Shown one piece after another: positions 1-7,065 of a DNA stretch of 9,029 nt. This DNA comes from Clostridia bacterium. Lineage in GTDB: Bacteria; Bacillota; Clostridia; Christensenellales; Borkfalkiaceae. The stretch lies in NCBI GenBank assembly GCA_017504065.1, contig JAFVRU010000089.1, positions 1 through 9,029 on the forward strand, in the 5' to 3' direction. Below the pieces are notes generated by a model. That model was given only the letters and a program-made list of their open reading frames with translations, had not been told where the DNA came from and did not search any database. The translations under genes were made by a program, and so were the position numbers. How positions within the stretch are numbered: position 1 is the first letter of the stretch; the number at the start of each line of letters is the position of its first letter.

Positions 1-702
1 AATCGGCATACCGATATCCGCGGTAAATTGTTGAAAGAGATAGGACTTGTTATAATTTAGCGCGTTGCAAATATCGGAAACTCCGACGTTCTCGCGGATA
101 TGTTCGCGCAAATACGAAACGACGCGCTTGGACACGTAGCCGTCCCGCTCGTTCTTTTGCAAAAACACGATTTCGGAGTCTTCCTTTTCCGTTTCGTCCC
201 GCATCAAGTCGATGAGTAGGATTTCCAAGTAGTTTTTGATGAGCTGCTGTCCGCCGATCGGCGGTTTTTTGCGGAGTTTCATTTTCTTTAACGCGGGGTC
301 GGAATAGGGCAGATCGAACGTTTTCTTGCTTTCTTCGATGATTCGGTAAACGAACCGAAGCAACCGCTTATTCAGGCGCAAACGCTTGTTTTCAAAAAAG
401 CGCATGGCTTCGTTTTTACACTCGAAACTGACGATGAAGATATTCGGCGCGGTTTTTCCGTTCGCGCGGAGCGAATGTCTTTCGTTGGGCTTGTGGAATA
501 AAATTTCGCCTTCTTCCAACACGATTTCCTGCCCGTCCGCGCTGCAAACGACGGACTCCTTGTCCGCGTAAACGAGCTCCCAAAAGTTATGCGCTTCTTC
601 GGGAAAGGAGAACCGCTTATCCGCTTCCAAATAATGCACGATTACGATTTTCTGAATGATCAAGAAATTTTCAAGCTTGTGTTTATAATACGTTTTTTCC
701 AT
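1..702 (-). CDS. AraC-family transcriptional regulator (C-terminus cut by window edge)
   Basis: Reading the minus strand from the ATG at 700-702 gives 234 codons open to the window edge. Residues 1 to about 100 look like a cupin-type AraC ligand-binding domain, with a Gly-Glu turn followed by HKPNERHSL (residues 70-78). Residues 190-226 carry the first helix-turn-helix of an AraC DNA-binding domain (VSDICNALNYNKSYLFQQF, 208-226). The second HTH lies beyond base 1. AraC proteins with this layout usually sense a small sugar-like ligand in the cytoplasm and act on an adjacent operon. This gene is divergent from the five-gene sugar operon that starts at 864, so that operon is its likely target (inference). 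The start follows a strong promoter so closely that the mRNA may be leaderless. There is no good Shine-Dalgarno sequence and no better in-frame start nearby. Confidence 0.88.
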   Translation of the reverse strand, partial: MEKTYYKHKLENFLIIQKIVIVHYLEADKRFSFPEEAHNFWELVYADKESVVCSADGQEIVLEEGEILFHKPNERHSLRANGKTAPNIFIVSFECKNEAMRFFENKRLRLNKRLLRFVYRIIEESKKTFDLPYSDPALKKMKLRKKPPIGGQQLIKNYLEILLIDLMRDETEKEDSEIVFLQKNERDGYVSKRVVSYLREHIRENVGVSDICNALNYNKSYLFQQFTADIGMPI

Positions 703-708
703 ACTTCT

Positions 709-737
709 ATCATACGCCGAAATTCTCTTTTTGTCAA
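709..737 (-). promoter_or_regulatory. Sigma-A promoter of the AraC-family regulator
   Basis: On the minus strand, TTGACA (732-737) is separated by exactly 17 nt from TATGAT (709-714). A start site 6-7 nt beyond the -10 box would fall at about 702, which is the A of the proposed ATG. Confidence 0.8.
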
Positions 738-795
738 TTATTTTTATTAGAAAAATTCAGCGGAAGATTTTACAATTTTTATAGACTTAACGGCA

Positions 796-824
796 TTGCC
801 AAAAAGGACAAAATATGTTATAAT
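796..824 (+). promoter_or_regulatory. Sigma-A promoter of the five-gene sugar operon
   Basis: TTGCCA (796-801) is followed after exactly 17 nt by a perfect TATAAT (819-824). The expected start site is about 831, giving a leader of about 33 nt with an AAGGAG ribosome binding site at 851-856, 7 nt before the ATG at 864. The -35 box differs from consensus at one or two positions, so help from the divergent AraC-type protein is plausible. TTACAAT occurs at 770-776 and again at 829-835, but I cannot say that it is an operator. Confidence 0.85.
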
Positions 825-863
825 GCTATTACAATATGGAAAATAGAAAAAAGGAGAAATAAA

Positions 864-1568
864 ATGAGAGTTTTAGCTGTTGGTTGTCATCCCGACGACG
901 TGGAGATCGCTTGTTCGGGTACGTTGGCGAAATGTGTAAAACGCGGCGATACGGTCATCGTTTGCCACGCTTCTTCGGGGAATTTGGGGCACGTAGTCAT
1001 TCCCCCCGACGAATTGACGAAAATGCGCGCGGAAGAAGCGAGAAAAGCTGGCGCGCTCGCAGGGATTGAAGTGATCACCGCGGGCTTTGACGATTTGGAA
1101 ATTTTCGACAACAACAAAAAGGCGCGGGATATGATGGTGGACGTGATCAAATACGCGAACCCCGATTTCATTATCACGCACAACCCCGACGACTATATGC
1201 CCGATCACACGGCGGTTTCCCGTTTGGTGTTCGACGCGAGCTTTACGGCGACGTTGCCCAACTACAAAAGCAAGTATAAAGATCCTGCGAAACTCGTGCC
1301 CATCTATTACATGGACACGCTTGCGGGTGTGAATTTCAACCCGACGGAATACGTGGATATCACCGACGAGATCGATTTGAAGATTAAAATGCTCGAATGC
1401 CACGCAAGCCAGCTCGTATGGATGCGGGAACACGACGGCATCGATTTTGCGGACATGGTGCGTACCTGTTCGAGATATCGCGGCTATCAATGCGGCGCGG
1501 AATACGCGGAAGGTTTCCGTCAATGCCAAGCGTATTTGAAAGGCACGACCAAGCGGTTGTTACCGTAA
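864..1568 (+). CDS. PIG-L/LmbE-family N-acetyl sugar deacetylase
   Basis: The protein has 234 residues, typical for the PIG-L (LmbE-like) zinc deacetylase family, which includes MshB and BshB and removes acetyl from N-acetylglucosaminyl compounds. The family signature HPDD is at residues 9-12: His9 and Asp12 fit the zinc ligands and Asp11 the general base. The second metal motif, HNPDDYMPDH, ends at His115, which fits the third zinc ligand. A late EYAEGFR stretch (213-219) resembles the BshB-type C-terminus. There is no signal peptide, so it acts in the cytoplasm. Known family members generally act on unphosphorylated glycosides, unlike NagA. It is the first gene of the operon, with an AAGGAG site 7 nt upstream of the ATG and 13 nt to the next gene. 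Its substrate is unknown. The neighbours suggest an N-acetylhexosamine or its glycoside rather than bacillithiol synthesis (inference). Confidence 0.9.
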   Translation: MRVLAVGCHPDDVEIACSGTLAKCVKRGDTVIVCHASSGNLGHVVIPPDELTKMRAEEARKAGALAGIEVITAGFDDLEIFDNNKKARDMMVDVIKYANPDFIITHNPDDYMPDHTAVSRLVFDASFTATLPNYKSKYKDPAKLVPIYYMDTLAGVNFNPTEYVDITDEIDLKIKMLECHASQLVWMREHDGIDFADMVRTCSRYRGYQCGAEYAEGFRQCQAYLKGTTKRLLP

Positions 1569-1581
1569 ACGGAGCAAACGT

Positions 1582-2595
1582 ATGAAATGGTGTATTATCG
1601 GCGCGGGCGGAATTGCGGATAGACGGGCAATCCCCGGGATATTAAAAGACGACGGTAGTAGGCTCGTAGCGGTCATGGATCGGATTGTGGAAACGGCGGA
1701 AACAGTCGGTCGGAAATACGGAGTCCCGTATTTTACGGACGAAGCGGACATGTTGTCGTCCGTCGATTGCGACGCGGTATACATCGGTACGCCGGTGTTT
1801 TGCCACTACGAACAAGCCATGACGGCGTTGCGTTTTGGAAAACACGTGTTCTTGGAAAAGCCTGTGGCAATGAACGCGGAGCAAAGCGATTTACTCGTGC
1901 GGGAGTTTGAAAAAGCAGGCAAACAGCTCACGATCGGGTATATGATGAAATATCATAATTTGCACGAAAAAGCCAAGGAGCTCGTGCAAATGGGCGGACT
2001 CGGCAAGGTATGCGAAGCTCGCGCGCAGTTCACCTGTTGGTATCCCGAAATCGCGGGCGCGTGGCGGCAAAAGAAAGCGCTCGGCGGCGGTGGCGCGTTG
2101 ATGGATTTAGGCGTGCATTGTATCGAGCTTTTGGAGTTCCTTTTGGACGAAGAAATCCAAGAAGTTAAAGGATTTTGCGCAAACCGTACGTTCTCGTACG
2201 AAGTGGAAGACGGCGCGGTGTTTGCGTTCCGAACGGAGTCGGGTATTTTGGGACACGTGGACGTGCATTTCAACGTTCCCGACGCGGCTTCGGAAAGCAA
2301 ATTGGAACTCTACGGCAGCAGCGGTTGCGTGATTTGCAAAGGCACGCTCGGTCAAGAAGAAACGGGCGTTTTGACCTACTTATACGCTCCGCAGGGCGAG
2401 TATTCGGCGCAACAAAACCGTACGGCGGCAAAGCCGCGGGAATATTACGGCGAGAATGTGGATTTGTACTGTAAGCAAATTCAGCGTTTCCGCGAAACGG
2501 TGGAGAGCGGCGCGCCCGATTATTTCTACGCGAAACGGGCGGTACAAGTCCAAAAGGTCGTAGACGAACTTTATAAACAAAATGAAAAAATATAA
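1582..2595 (+). CDS. Gfo/Idh/MocA-family NAD(P)-dependent oxidoreductase
   Basis: The protein has 337 residues, the usual size for this family. The N-terminal Rossmann fold opens with the dinucleotide-binding loop IGAGGIA (6-12). The family's EKP motif is at 92-94, with Lys93 the expected catalytic lysine. The second domain contains GGGGALMDLGVH (168-179), where Asp175 and His179 match the usual catalytic Asp and His. The family oxidises or reduces hydroxyls of sugars and cyclitols. Some members (GH109-like) instead use a tightly held NAD to cleave glycosides or epimerise through a keto intermediate. I cannot tell which applies here. GGAG at 1571-1574 gives a good ribosome binding site, and the gene lies 13 nt after the deacetylase stop, so they are cotranscribed. 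A dehydrogenase paired with a deacetylase suggests action on the same sugar (inference). Confidence 0.9.
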   Translation: MKWCIIGAGGIADRRAIPGILKDDGSRLVAVMDRIVETAETVGRKYGVPYFTDEADMLSSVDCDAVYIGTPVFCHYEQAMTALRFGKHVFLEKPVAMNAEQSDLLVREFEKAGKQLTIGYMMKYHNLHEKAKELVQMGGLGKVCEARAQFTCWYPEIAGAWRQKKALGGGGALMDLGVHCIELLEFLLDEEIQEVKGFCANRTFSYEVEDGAVFAFRTESGILGHVDVHFNVPDAASESKLELYGSSGCVICKGTLGQEETGVLTYLYAPQGEYSAQQNRTAAKPREYYGENVDLYCKQIQRFRETVESGAPDYFYAKRAVQVQKVVDELYKQNEKI

Positions 2596-2614
2596 AATAA
2601 GGAGAAAAATTATT

Positions 2615-3562
2615 ATGAACTTTAACTCAACGGTAAAGGGCAGTATGCTCGAAGGCTTCTATCCCGCAGGCTGGGATTTCGAAAAGATTGACGCGTGTAT
2701 CGACGCTCCCGAAAAGATTACGGAAAGACAAAGCTTCTGGAACGAGAATTTCGTACCCGTAAAATGCGAAGGCTTGGCGGAATTCGAAACGTACATGGGG
2801 CATGAAATCGCAATGCAAATCAAGCTCGCGAAAGAAAGAAAGGAAAAGATAGCGTTCATTTTGCCCGTAGGTCCTATGGGTATGTATAAATGGGTTGTGT
2901 ATTTCTTAAAAGAATGGAAAGTTTCCTGCGAACACGTGTATACGTTCAACATGGACGAATGGGCGGACAGCGAAGGGAATACGCTTGCTCCCGATAACAC
3001 GGGCGCGTTCCAATACGCAATGGAACAAGCTTTGTTCAACCCGCTCGGCGAGCTTACCGTTCCGAAGAACCAAAGAAATTTCGCTACGAAAGAAAATCTT
3101 CCTACCTACCCCGAAAAGATCGCGGCTTTGAAGAAAGAAGGAGCGAAGCTCGTTTTGGTATACGGGATCGGTAGAATGTGCCATATCGCGTTCTGGGAAC
3201 CCCAATTCGCAGGCGAATACGCAACGGAAGCGGAATGGAAAGCGCAACCTTACAGAATCGCGGCGAAAATCCATCCCTTGACGGTAGAACAAAACGCGTT
3301 CACGAGCTTTAAATCGAGAACGACGCTCGTTCCCTGCCGCGCGAACACGATCGGCCCTGGCTTGTTCTTGCAAGCGGACTACGCAATCGGCGGCGCGGAC
3401 GGTACGCTCGGTCGCGGAATGCAATGGCAAGGTATGTCGCTTTGGATGACGTTGCGCCACGGTCAAACGCCTTGGATCACGTCGTCGTATATCCCCACGC
3501 TTGCGGGTAAGCTCTTCTTCTTGAAAGACTTGGCTGGTCCGTTGGTTGCGGAATGTAACTAA
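2615..3562 (+). CDS. NagB-fold glucosamine-6-phosphate isomerase-like protein with altered active site
   Basis: I place the start at the ATG at 2615 (315 residues), because AAGGAG at 2599-2604 precedes it. An in-frame ATG at 2582 overlaps the previous gene and has no such site. The family is recognised from FNMDEWAD (111-118; compare NagB FNMDEYVG, where Asp72 is catalytic) and from GIGRMCHIAFWEP (184-196; compare NagB GVGNDGHIAFNEP). His190 and Glu195 match NagB His143 and Glu148, but the position of NagB Asp141 is Met188 here, with Cys189 next. The phosphate loop TGGTP of NagB appears as PVGPM (84-88). By eye, NagB Arg172 and Lys208 are also not kept. The protein is longer than NagB (about 266 residues). 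It probably isomerises or deaminates an amino sugar related to GlcN, but perhaps not a 6-phosphate. A non-catalytic role cannot be excluded. Confidence 0.85.
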   Translation: MNFNSTVKGSMLEGFYPAGWDFEKIDACIDAPEKITERQSFWNENFVPVKCEGLAEFETYMGHEIAMQIKLAKERKEKIAFILPVGPMGMYKWVVYFLKEWKVSCEHVYTFNMDEWADSEGNTLAPDNTGAFQYAMEQALFNPLGELTVPKNQRNFATKENLPTYPEKIAALKKEGAKLVLVYGIGRMCHIAFWEPQFAGEYATEAEWKAQPYRIAAKIHPLTVEQNAFTSFKSRTTLVPCRANTIGPGLFLQADYAIGGADGTLGRGMQWQGMSLWMTLRHGQTPWITSSYIPTLAGKLFFLKDLAGPLVAECN

Positions 3563-3567
3563 TCGCT

Positions 3568-4533
3568 ATGAAACAAGGAATAGCGGTGGCGGGAACGATT
3601 CTCGTCGATAAAATCAACGAAATTTCGGCGTATCCAAACGCGGGTGAGTTGACGAAAATTCTCGGTTTGTCCAAATCGGTAGGCGGTTGCGTACCGAACG
3701 TGGCAGTCGACTTAAAACGTATCGATCCGAAGCTGACGGTGCAAGCCGTCGGTTTCGTCGGCGCGGACGAAGAAGGGGAGTTTGTCAAACAGACCTTGCG
3801 CGAAAACGGCGTAGATACCGAAAAAGTAGCGACCGCGGACGATAAGACGAGTTTTACCGAAGTCATGAGCGTCGTCGGCGGACAACGTACGTTCTTCACG
3901 TACGCAGGCGCGAACGCGCAGTTCGGTGTGGACGGAATCGATTGGGAAACGCTGAACGTAAAAATGTTGCACTTGGGATACTTTCTGTTGCTCGATAAAA
4001 TCGACGACGGCGACGGGGAGAAACTCTTGAAAAAACTGCAAGGGCTGGGGATTAAAACTTCCATCGATTTGGTCAGCGAGAACTCCGATCGGTACGCCAA
4101 AGTATTGCCCTGCCTTGCGTATACGGATAACTTGATCATCAACGAAGTGGAAGCGGGACAGCTCACGGGGATCGAGCCCAAGCGTGAAAATTTACGCGCG
4201 ATTGCGGAAAAATTACGTTCTTACGGCGTGAAAGAACGGGTGATTATTCACACGCCCGAGCTTGGCGTTTGCCTTTCGGCAGCGGGATATACCGAGCTCG
4301 CGTCCTACGATCTGCCGCAAGGCTTTATCAAAGGCACGACGGGCGCAGGGGACGCGTTCTGCGCAGGCGCGCTTATCGGGATTTATCGGGAATATGCCGA
4401 TCAGGAAATCCTTGCGCTGGCTTCGTCGGCGGCGGTGGCGGCGCTTTCGGCTGCGGACGCGGTGAGCGGTATGCGCGAAGAAAAAGAAATTGAAAAACTT
4501 TGTAAAAATATGGAGAGAAAAAAATTATGTTAG
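3568..4533 (+). CDS. PfkB/ribokinase-family carbohydrate kinase
   Basis: The protein has 321 residues, normal for the PfkB family, which phosphorylates sugars or sugar phosphates using ATP. The N-terminus has the substrate-binding Gly-Gly of VGGCVPN (38-44). The C-terminal signature TTGAGDAFCAGAL (257-269) contains the anion hole and the catalytic base Asp262. It starts only 5 nt after the upstream stop and has no convincing Shine-Dalgarno sequence, so its translation probably depends on ribosomes finishing the NagB-like gene. Its end overlaps the aldolase start by 7 nt. Followed directly by an aldolase, it most likely makes the ketose phosphate that the aldolase cleaves: a 1-phosphate or 1,6-bisphosphate of tagatose, fructose or a relative (inference). 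It is the only kinase in the operon. Confidence 0.92.
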   Translation: MKQGIAVAGTILVDKINEISAYPNAGELTKILGLSKSVGGCVPNVAVDLKRIDPKLTVQAVGFVGADEEGEFVKQTLRENGVDTEKVATADDKTSFTEVMSVVGGQRTFFTYAGANAQFGVDGIDWETLNVKMLHLGYFLLLDKIDDGDGEKLLKKLQGLGIKTSIDLVSENSDRYAKVLPCLAYTDNLIINEVEAGQLTGIEPKRENLRAIAEKLRSYGVKERVIIHTPELGVCLSAAGYTELASYDLPQGFIKGTTGAGDAFCAGALIGIYREYADQEILALASSAAVAALSAADAVSGMREEKEIEKLCKNMERKKLC

Positions 4534-5387
4534 TCAATCTTAACGACGTATTAAAAAAAGCACAAAAAGAACATTACGGCGTCGGCTTGTTCAATACGAC
4601 GGATACGGACATGTTGCAAGCGGTGATCGAAGCGGCGGAAGAAATGAACGCGCCCGTAATCATCGGTACGGCGGAAGTATTATTGCCTTTCGGGGAATTG
4701 AAGTTGATCGCGCCGAGCATTATCGCGGCGGCAAAACGAGCGAAAGTGCCCGTAGTCGTGCACTACGACCACGGCTTGACGTTCGACAAATGTATGGAAG
4801 CGTTGCAGCTCGGCTTTTCGTCGGTGATGTTCGACGGCTCGACGAAAGACTATGAAACCAACTTAAAAGAAACGCAAGAAATCGTCAAGATCGCGCATTC
4901 GTTAGGCGCGAGCGTAGAAGGGGAGATCGGGCACGTCGGTTCGGCGGCTGACGCGGCGGAAAACTTCGGTACGCCTGATACGGTAAATGCAACGGATATG
5001 TACACGACGGCGGATGAAGCGGAAGCGTATTGGAAAGCGACGGGCGTGGACGCGCTTGCAGTTGCAATCGGTTCGGCGCACGGCGTTTATAAAACCAAAC
5101 CCCAACTCAATTTGGAACGTTTAAAGGAAATTAGCTCCCGTATAGACGTGCCCCTTGTATTGCACGGCGGCAGCGGGCTTTCGGACGACGATTTCCGCAA
5201 CACGATCAAAGACGGGATCGCGAAAGTCAACATCTTCACCGATTTGTGCTTGGCTGGCAAGAAAGCGATGAAAGACGGGGAAGAAAAAGGCTTGGATTAT
5301 TTGGCAACCCGTAACTTGAAAGTGGCGTATATCAAAGAAGCGGTTAAAGAAAAAATCCGCTTGTTCGGTTCGGAAAACAAAGCGTAA
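4527..5387 (+). CDS. Class II fructose/tagatose-bisphosphate aldolase family (FbaA/GatY/KbaY-like)
   Basis: The protein has 286 residues, typical of the class II zinc-dependent ketose-bisphosphate aldolases, which split a ketose phosphate into dihydroxyacetone phosphate and an aldehyde. Visible motifs are VVVHYDHG (76-83; Asp81 catalytic, His82 zinc), EGEIGHVG (131-138), GSAHGVYK (182-189; His185 zinc), LHGGSG (212-217; His213 zinc) and KVNIFTD (233-239), which contacts the DHAP phosphate. The ATG overlaps the kinase stop by 7 nt, with GGAGAG at 4512-4517 inside the kinase gene, so the two are translationally coupled. It is the last gene before the terminator. The sequence does not distinguish fructose- from tagatose-bisphosphate, or a ketose-1-phosphate substrate. 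The amino-sugar context makes a tagatose- or fructose-type ketose likely (inference). Confidence 0.92.
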   Translation: MLVNLNDVLKKAQKEHYGVGLFNTTDTDMLQAVIEAAEEMNAPVIIGTAEVLLPFGELKLIAPSIIAAAKRAKVPVVVHYDHGLTFDKCMEALQLGFSSVMFDGSTKDYETNLKETQEIVKIAHSLGASVEGEIGHVGSAADAAENFGTPDTVNATDMYTTADEAEAYWKATGVDALAVAIGSAHGVYKTKPQLNLERLKEISSRIDVPLVLHGGSGLSDDDFRNTIKDGIAKVNIFTDLCLAGKKAMKDGEEKGLDYLATRNLKVAYIKEAVKEKIRLFGSENKA

Positions 5388-5399
5388 ATTTTACTCGAC

Positions 5400-5435
5400 A
5401 AAAAAGAGTTCCTTGAAAAAAAGGAGCTCTTTTTT
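5400..5435 (+). terminator. Intrinsic terminator of the sugar operon
   Basis: GAGTTCC (5406-5412) pairs with GGAGCTC (5423-5429), including one G-U pair, around a 10-nt loop. It is extended by an A6/T6 tract, and the T-run at 5430-5435 is the terminator tail. It begins 12 nt after the aldolase stop and closes the operon. Confidence 0.93.
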
Positions 5436-5489
5436 CACGCATAAACCGCGCGGAAACGGATACAATAATAACAAGACAGGGGGGCGAGT

Positions 5490-6359
5490 ATGCGAAAAGG
5501 TTTTGTATATGTATCCGTGGGGATATGCGCATTTATGGCGACGTCGTTTGCGGGTTGCAATGACAGGCATGAAAAATACGCCGACGCGAAACGCTATGCG
5601 ATCGGCGCGTTTACGGGCGACGTTTCGGCGGTGAAACGGGTGGAGATCGATTGGATCGGCGGCAGTATCGACGTCGAACAAAGCGTAGACGGCGAGTTGT
5701 CGTTCTCGGAAGAAACTCCGTCGGAAATCGAAGCGCAGCGCGCGTGTTGGTATTTAGACGGTTCGGTTTTGCGCATACGGTACTGCAAATCGGGCTACGA
5801 CGGCAAAATTCGCGACGGGAATAAGCATTTGCAAATCGAGTTGCCTGCGGGGCTTGGGTTAGACGTAGAAACCAAACGCGCTTCCGTAACCATCGGGCAA
5901 GCGGCGTTTTCTTCGCTTGCGATCGAGAGTGGTTCGGGGAACGTTTCCGGCGAAAAATGGACTTGTAGCGGTACGACGGACATCGAAACGGGCAGCGCGG
6001 CGGTTACCGTCGGGGAAATCAAAACAAGAAGTTTGGAGATCGACGGCGGGAGCGGCGATATTAAGATCGAACGGATCTACGCTCCCCAAATCCAAGTGGA
6101 AACTTCGGGTGGGCGGATCGACGTCGGGTTTGCCGAAAAGACGGAAGCGGAGTTAGAGAGCGATAGCGGGAGCATCACCGTAAGGCTTTTATCGGGTTTG
6201 GGCGCGAGCGTGCGTTTTGAAACTCGGCAAGGCAAATTTTATTGTGAGAAAGCGTATGAGAAATCGGGCGGCAGATACGACGTATTCGGCGTAGACGGGG
6301 CTTCACGGGATTGCCCGATTTACGTGGAAACAAAGAACGGGGATTTGTATATTCAATAA
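5490..6359 (+). CDS. Putative lipoprotein with DUF4097-like beta-strand repeats
   Basis: The protein has 289 residues. The N-terminus has Arg-Lys, a hydrophobic core and SFAGC with Cys23 as the likely lipidated residue. The lipobox is slightly atypical, with Phe where Leu is usual. The mature part is nearly all short beta strands with a repeat of about 19-20 residues, each unit a hydrophobic strand, a Ser/Gly-rich turn and another strand: ESGSGNV (146-152), ETGSAAV (166-172), DGGSGDI (185-191), ETSGGRI (204-210), ESDSGSI (223-229) and ETKNGDL (280-286). This resembles the right-handed beta-helix of DUF4097 proteins, whose function is not established. It should sit on the outer face of the membrane. 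AGGGGGG at 5478-5484 is the ribosome binding site. No good promoter is visible after the upstream terminator, only a TACAAT at 5461-5466 without a matching -35 box. Confidence 0.75.
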   Translation: MRKGFVYVSVGICAFMATSFAGCNDRHEKYADAKRYAIGAFTGDVSAVKRVEIDWIGGSIDVEQSVDGELSFSEETPSEIEAQRACWYLDGSVLRIRYCKSGYDGKIRDGNKHLQIELPAGLGLDVETKRASVTIGQAAFSSLAIESGSGNVSGEKWTCSGTTDIETGSAAVTVGEIKTRSLEIDGGSGDIKIERIYAPQIQVETSGGRIDVGFAEKTEAELESDSGSITVRLLSGLGASVRFETRQGKFYCEKAYEKSGGRYDVFGVDGASRDCPIYVETKNGDLYIQ

Positions 6360-6365
6360 GAAAAC

Positions 6366-6388
6366 AAACGCGGCGTTACGCCGCGTTT
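6366..6388. terminator. Bidirectional hairpin terminator between convergent genes
   Basis: A 10-bp perfect stem (6366-6375 with 6379-6388; AAACGCGGCG with CGCCGCGTTT) closes a loop of only three bases. T-rich tracts follow on the plus strand (TTTT, then CCTTTTT) and on the minus strand (TTTGTTTT). It lies just after the lipoprotein stop and contains the last codons and stop of the transporter gene. Confidence 0.85.
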
Positions 6389-7065
6389 TGTCCTTTTTCC
6401 ATCTGCAACCAACTCATGAACCCGTATACGTCGTTGACCAAAAACGTCGCGAAACAAATAATGACCGATACGTAGGAAACGTCTTGTAGCGCCGCTAAAA
6501 TCCAAAGCACGATCAAAACGACGTCGTTTGCGGCATAAGCGAGCGCAAAATACGGGCTACGTCGAAAGGATAAATAGGCGGCGAAAAAACTCGTAGCAAC
6601 GGAAATGGTGCTAGGCAATAAGTTTGCCGTGTCGAACGCTTTCAAAATGAAATAGAAAACGCCCGTAACGCCCGCAGTCAATACAACGGCAAACAGCCAT
6701 TCTTTACGGCTGACGTGATGGACTTTCACGGTAGTTCTACCTGCGTTTTTCGCGGGGTTTTTCAGCCAAGATACCAAGGACAATACCGACATTGGCGCAG
6801 TCATACCTACGTAAGTGAGCATTTCTCCGTAATAGGCGCAACGGAAAGAAATCACGCCGTACACGCCGCTGAATACGATCATGAGCGCAGGACCGATCGG
6901 ATTGCCTTTTGCGCAAAAGATCAAGGAAGTCGCGCCGATCAACGACGCGATTAGCGTGGAATAATTGCTCCTGTCAAACAGACAAAACGAGAGCAGGATC
7001 AGGAGTGTAGAAACGCTCCACAATAAGCATTCGCCCGTGGAAAAATACCGTTGTTTTTTCGTCAT
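6376..7065 (-). CDS. pnuC: PnuC-family vitamin/nicotinamide riboside transporter
   Basis: From the ATG at 7063-7065 the protein has 229 residues and about seven hydrophobic segments, typical of PnuC. I chose this start because GGAGA at 7071-7075 precedes it. A start 8 codons upstream would lie before that site. Family features visible are YGEMLTYVGMTAPMSVLSLVSW (79-100), similar to the PnuC strand around its YG..W motif, and two Asn-Asp pairs: AAND (178-181) and FLVNDVYGFMSW (208-219). The last resembles the conserved C-terminal ND.YG...W segment. PnuC proteins move nicotinamide riboside by facilitated diffusion, and relatives (PnuT, PnuX) carry thiamine or riboflavin. No TPP or FMN riboswitch is visible upstream, so the substrate is open. 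Its stop codon lies in a terminator loop. Its leader follows the 6S RNA candidate. Confidence 0.82.
   Translation of the reverse strand: MTKKQRYFSTGECLLWSVSTLLILLSFCLFDRSNYSTLIASLIGATSLIFCAKGNPIGPALMIVFSGVYGVISFRCAYYGEMLTYVGMTAPMSVLSLVSWLKNPAKNAGRTTVKVHHVSRKEWLFAVVLTAGVTGVFYFILKAFDTANLLPSTISVATSFFAAYLSFRRSPYFALAYAANDVVLIVLWILAALQDVSYVSVIICFATFLVNDVYGFMSWLQMEKGQNAA

Noticed and set aside
873..1529. Minus-strand open frame of 218 codons inside the deacetylase gene
   Set aside because: Antisense shadow of a clear gene with catalytic motifs. The antisense protein is His/Arg/Val-rich, has no family motif and lacks a ribosome binding site.
2582..2614. Upstream ATG at 2582 as the start of the NagB-like gene
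   Set aside because: It overlaps the end of the oxidoreductase gene, gives a Lys/Arg-rich leader not seen in the family, and the AAGGAG at 2599-2604 serves the ATG at 2615.
2906..4181. Long minus-strand open frames (2906-3466, 3477-4181) across the isomerase-like and kinase genes
   Set aside because: Both lie antisense to well-supported genes, have Arg/Ser-rich low-complexity translations and show no start signals. They are by-products of codon bias.
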